Origin: Ailurus styani
Taxonomy: Eukaryota; Chordata; Mammalia; Carnivora; Ailuridae
Direction of reading: 5' to 3'
Length of the DNA: 64,000 nucleotides
Assembly: GCA_002007465.1 (NCBI GenBank)
Contig: LNAC01000379.1
Location: 753,905-817,904 of the forward strand
A program made the translations under genes and the position numbers. Positions 33,135-43,157 of the stretch are shown in pieces (position 1 is the stretch's first letter; each line of letters opens with the position of its first letter). Under the pieces are notes generated by a model that ran no database searches, was not told where the DNA came from, and was given only the letters and a program-made list of their open reading frames with translations.

Positions 33135-34640
33135 TATCCACCACTACTCTTTATCCAGACCATCATCTCCGTGACAACACAAACTAGATTTTATTCATTG
33201 TGTAAGATCTGACACCAAATAAGTAACTAGTAAATCAACTGATGATTGTGAAGTCCACCTTCCGTCGCTTTGCATCTCATAGTTGATGGCTTCCCACAAC
33301 CCCTTTCACCCAATGTAAAAAAGAGATGTCTACTAGTGGCACAGTTTCCAGGAAACATCAGAGTACTTGTCATTACACTTTCACCTTTGCTTCAATGAAT
33401 GAAGAAAAAACTCTAAAAGACAAAAGAGGGAACCACGTTTCAATGCCCTCTCGCTCAAAGCACCAGGTGATGGTGTCAAGACCCCAGAGGAAAATGGGTG
33501 CACAGTGGTATACAGAAAGGCAAAGTCCTAGGGGCCTAAGATGCAGGAAAAATCCATGGAAACCACGGTGGAACTTGCCTAGAAGAGATTATGCAGGCTT
33601 GGATGAGGAGCAAGTCCGTGTATCTGGGAGGAATACAGTCAGTACAAACAAAAGATCAACATCCTCACAGCCTGTCGTGTTCTATGCTAGACTCCCAGGA
33701 CAAGAAGATGATACAGGAGGGTATGGGGGTTAGGAAAAAGGACCAATAATAATTGAGACCGAATTTCCAACCACCCTATAAATTGAATGCTCAGAGCTGA
33801 TTCAAATTGACTTAGAGGAAATACATAAAATGTATCTCATACAACAGAGTTGAGGAAATTAAATTCATGCTCAGTACACCATCTTGCCTACTTTCTTCAT
33901 CCCTGCCAGAGATTCAGACCCATGGAGTGCCTAAAAGATAGAGAGGTTCCATACCCTGAGGAGTTGCTTAAGTCACCTCATGCATCTCTGGCAAATTCAC
34001 AGGAAAAAATACTGAGCTCCAAAAAGCAATCACTTCAGGCAGGTGCAATCAGCATGCTGAATAGGCAGGTGCAATGTGGGTCCTTCTTAATCTTCACCTG
34101 TGTGACTGATGCTTTAGGAGATATATATATATATCCCTCCCCCCAGTTGTCTCACTCAGGTACTAAGGCAGGGGGGAATGACTACACAGGATTGCCAGCT
34201 GAGTGTCAGAAGAAAAGAGCTAGATTAACTGAGATACTCCTGAGGGAGACCTGACTGTCAAACACCCAACTGGGGGACTATGCAGACTTTATACAATCAC
34301 CTGCATGTTTGCTGCACTCCTGGGTCTGCTAGAGAAATCACAGGCAATCAATTTAACACATGTTTGACAATGTACACCAATGAATTCCCAAGCTTCCAGC
34401 ATAGCCTGATTAGATTTACAACAAATCAAGAGAAAGAAGGATTAAGGGATAAACTATTCAGTCACCATGGTATGAATAGGTTCTGCGGGGACTAAGCCAT
34501 ACAAGCAACACCCAATGCCCACCCTCTGCTGATCTCCATCTTTCAAACCCTAGCTCTGGCCCAACCTTCTATGTGAATTCTGAACTACTGTATATGAGGT
34601 CATCCCACCCAACTAAAGCCTAGCATAAAAACAATATTCC
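33135..34640. other. Unassigned sequence upstream of the old L1
   Basis: Contains open frames of 135 codons (33326-33733) and 134 codons (33850-34254) on plus, with no domain I recognise, and an (AT)n patch at 34120-34133. Because the ancient L1 starts soon after in the same orientation, this could include its 5' UTR, but I cannot show it. Confidence 0.35.
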
Positions 34641-34645
34641 AAAGG

Positions 34646-34740
34646 GGTGCCTGGCAGCTGTCAGTAGAACATCCTCTCTTGATCTCAAGGGTGTAAGTTT
34701 CAGGCCCCATGTTCAGTGTAGAGATTAGTTTAAAAAATAG
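34646..34740 (+). mobile_element. Short tRNA-only SINEC-type element
   Basis: GGGGTGCCTGGCAGCTGTCA, ACATCCTCTCTTGATCTCAA, then CCCCATGTTCAGTGTAGAGA and an A-rich end. It has the tRNA-like head and no CT-rich body. Confidence 0.75.
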
Positions 34741-34765
34741 TATTAAAAAAAACAGTATACTACAA

Positions 34766-35479
34766 ATCACTATTTACTTTAGCCATGGTAAATATGACTT
34801 ACTAACTTAACACAAAGTTTCTTAATCAGAAGGATGGGAGCCTGTATTTCTTTTGTATTACCAAAACCTCCGCAGAAAGACTCTGAGGATCTGATAAAAG
34901 ACTCCAAAATTTTTTATCTGGCCAAATAGGGACATTTTAAAAACAAACAGCAGATTCTTGCTTTGTATAAAGGTAAACTAGATATTAAGGACAATCTTTC
35001 CCCGAAACAACTGGGAAACCTGGCACAAATACTTGAAAAGTCATCTCTAAGTTGGAAAACAAAAAGAATGGTAAAAACTTGTAGAACAAGGATACAAAAG
35101 GAGAAGGAAAACAAGACAAGGGAACTGGATCTTTCATTCTGGAACATAACAGCTTATAAGTTGAGAAACTGAATAATAAATCTGAAAATCTGAAGAGGTT
35201 ATGGGACAAACACTAAAGTCTAGAGTCTCCTGTGGACAAGGAAGTGCATGCTGACAAATGCATTAGGATGGGGCCACAAAGGTTCATATCCTAGGAATAA
35301 GGATGAATTATAATTAGACCAACTTACTCAGGAACTATGCCTAGTACTCACTGAAAATGGATGAAGATGATCCAGGACTGTGAGTTCCAATAGCCATCTC
35401 TTAGCTAAAAAGAGTGGGGATTGTACGTGGGGTGCGAAAGGAAGATACCGTCTTATCAGAGGTCAAATGCTTTCTATAG
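34766..35479. other. Unassigned, AT-rich; may be L1 5' region
   Basis: Plus frame of 69 codons and minus frames of 74-77 codons overlap at 34914-35209. Not recognised. Confidence 0.4.
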
Positions 35480-36090
35480 TTTTTTATGTATAATATCCGA
35501 TCACTAACTCAAAGAATAGTACATACATGAGGAAACAAGATAAAAATCAAAATAAACATCAGGAAATAAAATTAATGGAGATATCAGACATGGATTATTT
35601 TAAATAATCATGGTGACTATATGCACTGAAATAAGAGAAAAATGCCAAGAATATGTGAAGGAAAGAAGAAACTATAAAAAATAAAACTTCTAAAAGTAAA
35701 AATACAGGAACCATAATTAGGAATTCATTTGATAAATTTAATAGTAAATTAAAAATATATCTGAAGAGACATTCAGTTAAATAAAAAAATAGGTCAGTAA
35801 AAAATAGGTTGAAAGAACCCTAAAGAAACAAGAGTGGGAAGAAAAATAAGTCTCAAGAGGGGAAGAGAGAAAAAGGAGAGAGAAACAGAATTGGAGGAGA
35901 TAATGACTGAACACATTTTAAAACTATAGAAAGACATGAAATAAATGAGTCCAAATGCTGTATGAACTTGAAACAGTTAATATAAATTAACTGTATATAA
36001 ATATATATTATATAATGTATAATTATATATATCTATAAATTTATATGAATATAATTAAAACCACACATAAACTTACCATAGTAAAACTGA
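35480..36090 (+). mobile_element. Ancient L1 (L1M), 5' region including ORF1 remnant
   Basis: AACATCAGGAAATAAAATTA, ATCAGACATGGATTATTTTA, GGAAAGAAGAAACTATAAAA and ACAGAATTGGAGGAGATAAT run in the order of the old L1M ORF1 region (coiled-coil coding). ORF1 is a ruin with many stops. An AT-only stretch lies at 35985-36055. Confidence 0.65.
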
Positions 36091-36178
36091 TGAATAAATA
36101 TCTTAAAAAACTACTAAACTGTATACTTCAAAATGGTTAAAAGGGTAAATTTTATCTCAAGAAATTAAAAAAAAAAGA
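36091..36178 (+). mobile_element. L1 3'-end fragment, nested
   Basis: AACTGTATACTTCAAAATGG followed by TTAAAAGGGTAAATTTTATC and a poly-A end is the usual terminus of an old L1. It splits the ORF1 region of the larger L1. Confidence 0.6.
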
Positions 36179-36540
36179 ATGAAAATAGACTACGTTCAAA
36201 GTATTAATAATTCTACTTGGGCTTACCTCAACAGAGACAACAGAATCCACAAGAAAAGTGAATGGCAATCTCAAACGCCAAAAGAAAATAATTATAAACA
36301 AAACCAAAATAATTTCTCACCTCCCAGACTTACTTACATTGAGAGAAATAGTGAAAGGGTGCTCTTTGAGAAGAAGGAAAACAATTCCAGATACGAACAG
36401 AGAAATACAGGAAGAAAGGAGGAGACTGGAAAGCATAAATGAATTTCTGTAAACACAGAGCACTATTGAGTAAAAACATCAACAATGATAATAATGTCTT
36501 GTGGAGTTTAAAATATTCCTGAATTTAATATACACCATTA
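36179..36540 (+). mobile_element. Ancient L1, ORF1-ORF2 junction region
   Basis: AGAAGGAAAACAATTCCAGA, AACAGAGAAATACAGGAAGA and AATAATGTCTTGTGGAGTTT match the L1M region between ORF1 and ORF2. Confidence 0.75.
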
Positions 36541-36738
36541 GGGGTGCCTGGGTAGCTCAGTCGTTAAGTAGCTGCCTTCAGCTCATGACATGATGCCAGG
36601 GTCCTGGGATTGAGCCCCATATCGAGCTCCCTGCTTAGGGCGAGACTGTTTCTCCCCCTCCAGCTCCCCCTGCTTTTGTTTCCTCTCTCCCTGTGCCTCT
36701 CGGTCATAAATAAATAAAATCTTGAAAAGAAAAGAAAA
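36541..36738 (+). mobile_element. CAN SINE, K-type
   Basis: Head GGGGTGCCTGGGTAGCTCAG, tail ending in AAAAGAAAAGA. Flanks ACACCATTA (36532-36540) and ACATCATTA (36739-36747) are a one-mismatch TSD. Confidence 0.93.
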
Positions 36739-36747
36739 GACATCATT

Positions 36748-37122
36748 AAAACAGCACATGATTTCAGATATTAAAAAATGGAGTTACTGTGTTTGACGTT
36801 TGGAAGAACCATGAATAAATGTTATAATATCTAGGGTATCCACTAAAATAATAATAATAAAGTATACAGTGACCATGAGAATACAAAGTTAAAAAATGAA
36901 AACTAGTAAATCTAAAAGAAGGCAAGATAAGAAAGAAGACAAGAACTTAGAATAGATGGAAGACATTAGATGGCTTTAACAATATAGTAGATTTAAATAA
37001 AAACGTATGTGCTAACTATCATGAATATAAATAAACAAGATACAAATGTAAAACTAAATACAAATAAAAATATACATGCTTCATAAAGGAAACATATCTT
37101 AAATATAAGAATACAAAAAATT
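36748..37122 (+). mobile_element. Ancient L1, start of ORF2
   Basis: ACCATGAATAAATGTTATAA, GGCAAGATAAGAAAGAAGAC, ATGGCTTTAACAATATAGTA and TTCATAAAGGAAACATATCT are the first part of ORF2 ahead of the endonuclease core (consensus CTACAAGAGAC-like phrase). Confidence 0.75.
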
Positions 37123-37245
37123 GAGGGCCCCTGGGTGGCTCGGGAGGGAGTCTGCTTCCTCCTCTCTCTCTGCCTGCCTCTCTGCCTACTTGTGATCTCT
37201 CTCTCTCTCTGTCAAATAAATAAATAAAATCTTAAAAAAGAAAAA
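37123..37245 (+). mobile_element. CAN SINE with core deleted, inside L1
   Basis: GGGCCCCTGGGTGGCTC runs straight into GGGAGGGAGTCTGCTTCC, so the central 100 bp or so are gone. Perfect TSD AAGAATACAAAAAATT (37107-37122 and 37246-37261). Confidence 0.95.
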
Positions 37246-37261
37246 AAGAATACAAAAAATT

Positions 37262-37690
37262 AAAAGTAAAAAGATGGGAAAGATACGTAGAGCACACTCT
37301 AAAAAAAGGAAGCTGATGTTGCTAGACTACTATCAGGTAAAGTAAACTTTAAGGAAAGAACCAGTGTTAAAGACAGATAGGGATGCTTCACTGCAATAAC
37401 ACAACAAACCCATTAAAAAGATAACACAATTCTAAATTCAAATGAATTTAGGGATACCTGGGTGACTCAGGTCATGATCCCAGGGTCCTGGGATTCAGGT
37501 CTATACTGGCATCCCTGCTCAGCAGGAAGTCTGCTTCTCCCTCTCCCTCTGGCCCTCCCCCCTGCTCTTATTATCTCAAGTTCTCTCTCACATGAACTAA
37601 TTAATAATTTTTAAAAATCTTTAAATTCATATGAACCAAATAATATAGTTTCAAAATACATAAGGAAAATTACACAGGATTGAAAAATGG
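37262..37690 (+). mobile_element. Ancient L1, ORF2 endonuclease region
   Basis: AAAAGTAAAAAGATGGGAAA, ACTACTATCAGGTAAAGTAA, ACTTTAAGGAAAGAACCAG and AACACAATTCTAAATTC encode the decayed endonuclease segment (consensus protein phrases like KGWKKIY and LVSDKVDF). A SINE at 37451-37622 interrupts it. Confidence 0.8.
37451..37622 (+). mobile_element. CAN SINE with short head deletion
   Basis: GGGATACCTGGGTGACTCAG is followed at once by GTCATGATCCCAGGGTCC. The missing piece lies exactly between the two CTCAG motifs of the consensus. Flanks TAAATTCAAATGAA and TAAATTCATATGAA are a plausible TSD. Confidence 0.92.
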
Positions 37691-38145
37691 AAAAAGGGTG
37701 GTCAAAAGGCAGAACCTTCTAGTTATAAGATAAATAACAGGGACATGGTGTGCCTGGGTGGCACAATTAATCACGCAACTCTTGGTTTCAGCTCAGGTTC
37801 ATGAGATCAAGCCCTGTATTGAGCTCCGCGCTTAGCACAGAATATGCTTCAGATTCTCTCTCCCTGTCCCTCAAATAAATCAATCTTCATAAATACATAA
37901 ATAACAGGGAAGTAATGTATAACATTAAGGCTATAGTTAACACTGCTGAATGGTATATTTCAAAGTTCTTAAAAGAGTATATCTGAAGTTCTAGTCACAA
38001 AAAATAAATATTTTTCTTTTCTTTCTGTATCTATATGAGATAATGGATGTTAACAAAAGCTCTGGTAATAATTTCACAATATACATAAGACAAGTGATTA
38101 TGCTGTACACCTTAAACTTATATATGTTTATCAATAAAACTAGGG
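37691..38145 (+). mobile_element. Younger L1 3' end nested in the old L1 endonuclease region
   Basis: ACCTTCTAGTTATAAGATAA, AAGGCTATAGTTAACACTGC, AATGGATGTTAACAAAAGCT and TGCTGTACACCTTAAACTTA are L1 3' UTR phrases. The older L1 endonuclease sequence resumes after it. A SINE (37744-37898) sits within. Confidence 0.8.
37744..37898 (+). mobile_element. CAN SINE, D-type
   Basis: GTGCCTGGGTGGCACAATTA with CAACTCTTGGTTTCAGCTCA. Perfect 12-bp TSD AAATAACAGGGA (37732-37743 and 37899-37910). Confidence 0.94.
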
Positions 38146-38421
38146 GAAAATATTGAAACCACACACGAAATTCACAACCATGGTGGGAGATTTTAACACA
38201 ATTATCCATTTACTGATAAGTAAGAAAACAAATAAAATATAGAAATTATAAGTAAAATTATTAACAAATTACACCTAATTGGCACATATAGAGCAATGCA
38301 ACAAAATGAAGAGAATCATTTGGAAATATACAAAATTATACCAAAAGTGACCATAAAGCTTTAATTTACATAAGGTATGTTCTCTGCGCACAACAGAATT
38401 AATCTAGAAAATAACAAAAGA
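38146..38421 (+). mobile_element. Ancient L1, endonuclease region continued
   Basis: GGTGGGAGATTTTAACACAA corresponds to the L1 endonuclease phrase GGAGATTTCAAC (protein GDFN). GGTATGTTCTCTGCGCACAA corresponds to ATGTTCTCTGACCACAA (consensus SDH motif), where the D and H codons are altered (GCG CAC). Confidence 0.78.
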
Positions 38422-38625
38422 TGGGGTGCCTGAGTGGCTCAATTGGTTGAGCATCTGACTCTTGGTTTCAGCTCAGGTCTCAGTTTCTGGGCTCTGCATT
38501 CAGTCACTTGAGGAATCTCTTCCTCTACCTCTGCTTCTCTCCAACCCCCTCTCTCTCAAATAGATAGGTAGATAGGTAGGTAGGTAGGTAGGTAGGTAGG
38601 CAGGTAGGTAGGTAGGTAGATAAAA
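38422..38625 (+). mobile_element. CAN SINE, D-type, with (TAGG)n tail
   Basis: Head GGGGTGCCTGAGTGGCTCAA, GAGCATCTGACTCTTGGTTT; the AATAAA tail is replaced by a tetranucleotide repeat. TSD AAAATAACAAAA (38408-38419 and 38626-38637). Confidence 0.94.
38562..38621 (+). repeat. (TAGG/TAGA)n tetranucleotide microsatellite
   Basis: About 14 units, mostly TAGG with a few TAGA and one CAGG, in the position of the SINE tail. A length-variable locus is likely. Confidence 0.97.
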
Positions 38626-38866
38626 AAAATAACAAAATATAGCCTTAAAAATATAGCCTTAAAAATCTTAAAAATTTTTTGAAACTTAAGCTATACAATT
38701 CAAAATAACTGTGGGGCAAAAAAGAAATCACAATGAAATCTTAAGAATACTTTGACTAAATAATCATGAAAATAGGCTTTATTAAAACTTGAGGTTTATA
38801 GAAAAATTTATAATCTTAAATGCATAACTTAGGGGAAAAAGCAAGCTAAAAATCAATGATAGAGGT
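38626..38866 (+). mobile_element. Ancient L1, ORF2 between endonuclease and reverse transcriptase
   Basis: AAAGAAATCACAATGAAATC, AATTTATAATCTTAAATGCA and AAGCTAAAAATCAATGATA match the ORF2 phrases GAAGAAATCAAAAGGGAAAT, AATTTATAGCACTAAATGC and CAAATCAATGACCTC. The repeat unit ATAGCCTTAAAA is doubled at 38640-38664. Confidence 0.7.
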
Positions 38867-39055
38867 AAAGAGTTACCAAACTATGGCCCACAGTCCAGTT
38901 ACCTGGCTTTTATGAAAATACTGGCAAGCTTACTTGTTTAAGTATTGCCTATGGGTGCTTTTGAGATACAACAGAAGAGATGAGTAACTGAAAAAGACTG
39001 TATTGGTCACAGGCCTAAAATACCTACTATTTGGAGCTTTAAAAAGAAGGTGACC
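38867..39055 (+). mobile_element. hAT-type DNA transposon fragment
   Basis: ACCAAACTATGGCCCACAGT, AGTATTGCCTATGGGTGCTT, TTGAGATACAACAGAAGAGA, TGAGTAACTGAAAAAGACTG and AAAATACCTACTATTTGG match the widespread mammalian repeat that starts near CAGGGGTCGGCAAACT. Family name left open. It splits the old L1. Confidence 0.7.
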
Positions 39056-39118
39056 TGATCTAGTCATTTCTCTCAAGAAGTTAAAAAAAAAATCACAAAC
39101 ACAATAAACATAGAAAAA
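39056..39118 (+). mobile_element. Ancient L1 sliver
   Basis: TCTCTCAAGAAGTTAAAAAA and the following A-rich sequence fit the ORF2 phrase ...CTTAAGAAACTAGAAAAAG... and are collinear with both sides. Confidence 0.5.
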
Positions 39119-39570
39119 TGTAGCTGAAATTCAACTCTAAATTATGTCACTTTAGCATGTGCATTATTTGGAGCTGAAAGCAATCTGGACCAAGTACACT
39201 CAAAAACTTTTACCTCTCCCTTAATTACCTAGATAGGGGCTTTGCCCCAGAAAGAGAGCTATTACCAGAGAAAACTTTGATCGGGATAATCTGTATGTCA
39301 AGACAAACATCTAATTACTAAACATATGCTCTTCTTATGCTCCTGTAAATTACCCTCCCCTCTTCCCACTGCTTAACTCAGGAAGGCATATATGGCTGTA
39401 ACTACCTGATTGCCATTGGATATCATATTTTTATAAGGTTCCCTTATGTACTAAATTAAATATTTATTTCTCCTGTTAAATCGGTCTTATTTCAATTTAA
39501 TTATTATATGGGCCAAAGAACCTGGAAGGGTAGAGGAAAATTTTTTCCTAAGCTACAAAATAGACAAGTT
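39119..39570 (+). mobile_element. ERVL-like LTR nested in the old L1
   Basis: The right end TATTTATTTCTCCTGTTAAA, TCGGTCTTATTTCAATTTAA, TTATTATATGGGCCAAAGAA, CCTGGAAGGGTAGAGGAAAA and TTTTTTCCTAAGCTACAAAA parallels the LTR at 17330-17908. TATAAGG and a TTAAATAT-type polyadenylation region are visible. No internal retroviral sequence adjoins it. Confidence 0.68.
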
Positions 39571-39935
39571 CCTACCTAACCTTAAAACTATTAAAGGAAT
39601 TAGGGGCATCTGGGTGGCTCAGCTGGTGAAGTGTCTACTTTCGACTCCAGTCATGATCTCAGGGTACTAGGATCGAGCCCCATATCAGACTCCCTGCTCA
39701 GCAGGGAGTTGGCTTCTCCCTCTCCTGCTCTCCCTGCTTGTGTGCTCTATCTCTCAAATGAATAAATAAAATCTTTTAAAAAAAACTATTAAAGGAATTA
39801 AACTGTAATTATATTCCCACACACAAAAATCCAGGCTTAGGAAACTTTCCTGGAGAATTTCACCAAACGTTTAAGGATTCATAAACATATCACCCATCAT
39901 TAACTCTTACACAGGTTAAATTTAAGAAGAAGGAG
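39571..39935 (+). mobile_element. Ancient L1, ORF2 ahead of reverse transcriptase
   Basis: AAAAATCCAGGCTTAGGAAA, TTTCCTGGAGAATTTCACCA and AACGTTTAAGGATTCATAAA correspond to the ORF2 phrase CCAGGCCCAGATGGCTTCACTG...TTCTACCAAACATTTAAGG (protein PGPDGFTGEFYQTF). The SINE at 39603-39781 lies inside; the RPS24 copy ends it. Confidence 0.8.
39603..39781 (+). mobile_element. CAN SINE, K-type, with 19-bp perfect TSD
   Basis: Flanked by AAAACTATTAAAGGAATTA at 39584-39602 and 39782-39800, identical over 19 bases, the longest perfect TSD in the window. Confidence 0.97.
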
Positions 39936-40480
39936 CTCTTTTCCTCCCTGGCACGAGAAGGTCTGCCACCATCAGGAACAACACAGCAACTATCCAGACC
40001 AGGAAATTCATGACCAACTGACTACTTCAACACAAACAGATGGTCATTAATGTTCTTTACCCCAGAAAAGCAACAGTACCTAAGACAGAAATTTGGGAAA
40101 AACCAGCCGAGATGTACAAGACCACATCGGATATCATCTTTGTATCTGGATTCAGAACCCATTTTGGGGGTGGCAAGTCAGCTGCTTTTATGATTCCTTG
40201 GATAATGCAAAGAAAAATGAACCGAAACATAGACTTGCAAGACATGGTCTTATGAGGAGAAAAAGACCTCAAGAAAACAGTGAAAGGAACACAAGAACAG
40301 AATGAAGAAAGTCAATGGAACTATAAAAGTCAATGTTGGTGCTGGCAAAAACATAGCTGGAGATTGGACAATAGAAGGAGTAAAGATTCTGCAGAAACTT
40401 AATCTGTGGTGATTGTGAAGATTTTTATAAGAGGATTAATAAACTAAAGAAATTTTTAAAAATAAAAAATAAAAATAAAA
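39936..40480 (+). pseudogene. RPS24: Processed pseudogene of RPS24 (40S ribosomal protein eS24)
   Basis: A full-length intronless cDNA copy. It starts with the 5'-TOP motif CTCTTTTCCTCC of ribosomal protein mRNAs, continues through the whole coding region and 3' UTR, and ends at ATTAATAAACTAAAG with an A-rich tail. Recognisable peptide blocks are [21 protein letters not shown], then in another frame YDSL and [14 protein letters not shown]. It is dead several times over: the ATG has become AGG (39974-39976), about 8 bases are lost near 40185, one base is lost in the codons after ARHG, a CGA-to-TGA stop lies at 40281-40283, and the normal stop reads ATA. It sits in ORF2 of the ancient L1, which continues on both sides. 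The possible TSD is only A/G-rich (AAGAAGAAGGAG against AAAAGAGGGAAA). Confidence 0.96.
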
Positions 40481-40966
40481 AAGAGGGAAAAGTTACCCAA
40501 TTTAATGAAATCGGCATACGTTCAACACCAATACCTGACCAAAAACAAAAATTATGAAAAAGGATGATTCTGTGCGAATATCATTCAAGAACATAACTGC
40601 AAATATCTAAACAAAAGGCTACAACCTGAATCCCATATTATGTAAAAATGACAATGGCAAGTTTACTTTAAGTATAGAAGATCTTTTTAACATTGATTTT
40701 ATAAGTTTATTTACCACATTAACAAAATAAAGGTTAAAAAAATAAATCAACCATGTTAGGAAACGTAAAGAAAGCATTTGATAATATCTACTATGAAATT
40801 TTAATAAAAACTCTTGGCAAATTAGGAATAGAAGTAAAATTTCTTGATTTAATAAATGGCATCCAAAAGAAAGTCATATGTGATGGTGAAATAGTGGCCA
40901 TTTGATCTCTAAACTTAAATTCAGATAAAGATTTCACTCTGACCATTTCTGTTCAATACTGTTCTA
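40481..40966 (+). mobile_element. Ancient L1, reverse transcriptase region
   Basis: AATACCTGACCAAAAACAAA, TTACCACATTAACAAAATAA, AAAGCATTTGATAATATCTA and ACTCTTGGCAAATTAGGAAT encode the decayed RT palm (consensus KAFD, where the catalytic aspartate codon GAT remains). Stops and indels are frequent. Confidence 0.9.
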
Positions 40967-41131
40967 GAGGGTGCCTGGGTGGCTCAGTGGGTTAAAGCCT
41001 CTGCCTTCGGCTCAGGTCATGATATCAGGGTCCTGGGATCCAGGCCCACATCTGGCTCCCTGCTCAGTGGGAAGCCTGCTTCCTCCTCTCTCTCTCTGCC
41101 TGCCTCTCTGCCTACTTGTGATCTCTCTCCC

Positions 41132-41175
<44 letters not shown>

Positions 41176-41207
41176 TCAAATTAATTAATTAATATTTTTT
41201 TTTAAAA
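40967..41207 (+). mobile_element. CAN SINE, M-type, with expanded (CT)n, inside L1 RT
   Basis: Full element; CT-rich tract at 41119-41172 is unusually long. TSD AATACTGTTCTA at 40955-40966 and 41208-41219, perfect. Confidence 0.97.
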
Positions 41208-43116
41208 AATACTGTTCTAAAGGTCCTAATGAGTTCTGTGATATGGGAGGAAAAAAATAAAGCATAAATATCAGAAAGAAACATAAATAAAACTTTTCAT
41301 AGATGATAAAATTCTATATATAGAAAATCCTACAGAACCCACAAAAAACCTTGAAAAATTATCAATTAAACTATTGATTAGTTTAAAAGGCCAATAAACA
41401 ATAATTGTATTTTAACCTATGAACAAGCAAATTGGAAAAGAAAATTTATATTACTTATAAATAACATCAGCATAACATTGAAGAACAAATTTAATAAAAG
41501 ATGTGTAAAATCTCTAAATCAAAACTAAAATATATTGATTACAGAAATTAAAGAATAAATAGATTGAGCGATCTATTATGTTCATGGATTCAAAGACATC
41601 AAAATATCAATGCTACAGATCTAAAGGCAAAAGACTTAAATTCCCTAATTTAAAGACTTACTCTAGTTAAAGATACAATTTTTAAGACATGTGGTTATTG
41701 GAACAATAGACAAATCAAGACACAGAATGAAAACCCCAGAAATAGACTCACACGTATATGGTCAATTGACTTTTAAAAAAAGGCATCAAAACAATTTACG
41801 TAGGGAAAAGAAAGGCTTTTCAACATGTAGTGATTACAGGACAATTATATTTTTAACATGAACCCTTCACCAAATAGTACTTGAACAACTGGACATCCAT
41901 GGGCAACCCACCTCCCCCAAAAAGGAAACTAGACACAGACATCACACCCTTCACAAAAATTAACTCAAACTGCATCACAGACCTAAAAGCAAAATACAAA
42001 ACTACAAAATTTGTAAACATAACATAGTTTAAATCTAGATAACCTTGACTTTGATGATGGTTATTTAAATAGAACACACAAGGCACAACCCATGAGATTT
42101 CAGTAAAATTCAAAATTTCTACCCTGTGGAAGACAATGTCAAGTGAATGAGGAAACAAGCCACAGACTGGGAGAAAATATTTGCAAAAGACCTATGTGAT
42201 AATGAACTGTAATCCAAAATATTTCAAAAACTCATAAAACTCAACGATGAGAAAACAATCTGATTAAAAACTGGCCAAAGACATTCTACCAAAGAAAATA
42301 TACAGTTGGCAAACAAGCATAGGAACAGATGCTCAACATCATATGCCACTGGGGAATTACAAATTTAAACACTGAGATTCCAATACACACCTAATTAGAA
42401 TGGCCAGTATCTGGAACATTGACAACACCAAATGTTGCCAAAGATGCAGAGCAACATGAATTCTCATTCACTGCTGGTAGCAACGCAAAATGGCATGCCC
42501 ACATTGTAACACAGTGTGCAGTTTCTTACAAAACTAAACATACCATATGATCCATCCATCAAGTGCATTCCATGGGTTTTGCCCAAGAGGATTGAAAACT
42601 TACATCCACACAAAACAATGCATAGGGATGCTAATAGCAGCATTGTTTATAATTGATAAAACGTAGAAGCAACTAAGATATCTTTCAGTAGGTGAATGAA
42701 TAAATAAAATGTGGTACATCCAGACAGTGGGCTATTTTAAAAATAAACTACCTATTACACTATGAAAAGACATGGAGGAAACTTAAATGCATATTACTAA
42801 GTGAAAGAAGCCTATCTGAAAAGGTTATCTGCACTATGATTCCAACTATATATGACATTCTAAAAATTATGTAACTTTGAACACAGTAGAAAGATCAGTG
42901 GTTTCCAGGTAAGGAATGAGGCAGAAACGGTTATACAGATTATGAAGAGATTTTTGGCACATTGAAACCATTCAGTATATTAAAATAGCAGATTGGTGTC
43001 ATTATGAAGTTATCAAAATTCAAAGAATATACAACACCAAGAATGAAATCTAATGTAAACTATGTACCTGGGGTAATAATAATTTATCAATGGGGGTTCA
43101 TCAATTATAAGAAATA

Positions 43117-43118
<2 letters not shown>
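41208..43118 (+). mobile_element. Ancient L1, RT active-site region to 3' UTR
   Basis: At 41293-41307 the reading LFIDD replaces the consensus LFADD catalytic motif; ILYIENP follows. Later blocks in order: AGAAATAGACTCACACGTAT, ATGGTCAATTGACTTTT, CACAGACTGGGAGAAAATAT, TTTGCAAAAGACCTATGTGA, AACAAGCATAGGAACAGATG, CTCAACATCATATGCCACTG and TGAATGAATAAATAAAATGT. The 3' UTR starts near 42790 and includes GATCAGTGGTTTCCAGGTAA. ORF2 is broken throughout. Together with the upstream parts this is one L1 spread over about 8 kb. Confidence 0.92.
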
Positions 43119-43152
<34 letters not shown>

Positions 43153-43157
43153 NCCCC
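43119..43157 (+). repeat. Poly-C tract with one N
   Basis: About 38 C with an N at 43153, inside the L1 3' UTR. Such a run is rare in mammals and hard to sequence, so its length is uncertain. Confidence 0.97.

Noticed and set aside
40040..40255. RPS24 copy as a functional gene
   Set aside because: Start lost, frame broken twice and internal stop present; intronless with a 3' A-rich tail, so a processed pseudogene.
41208..42800. L1 at 35.5-43.3 kb as a possibly active element
   Set aside because: Both open reading frames are broken throughout and the element is split by many insertions; the RT motif is also altered.
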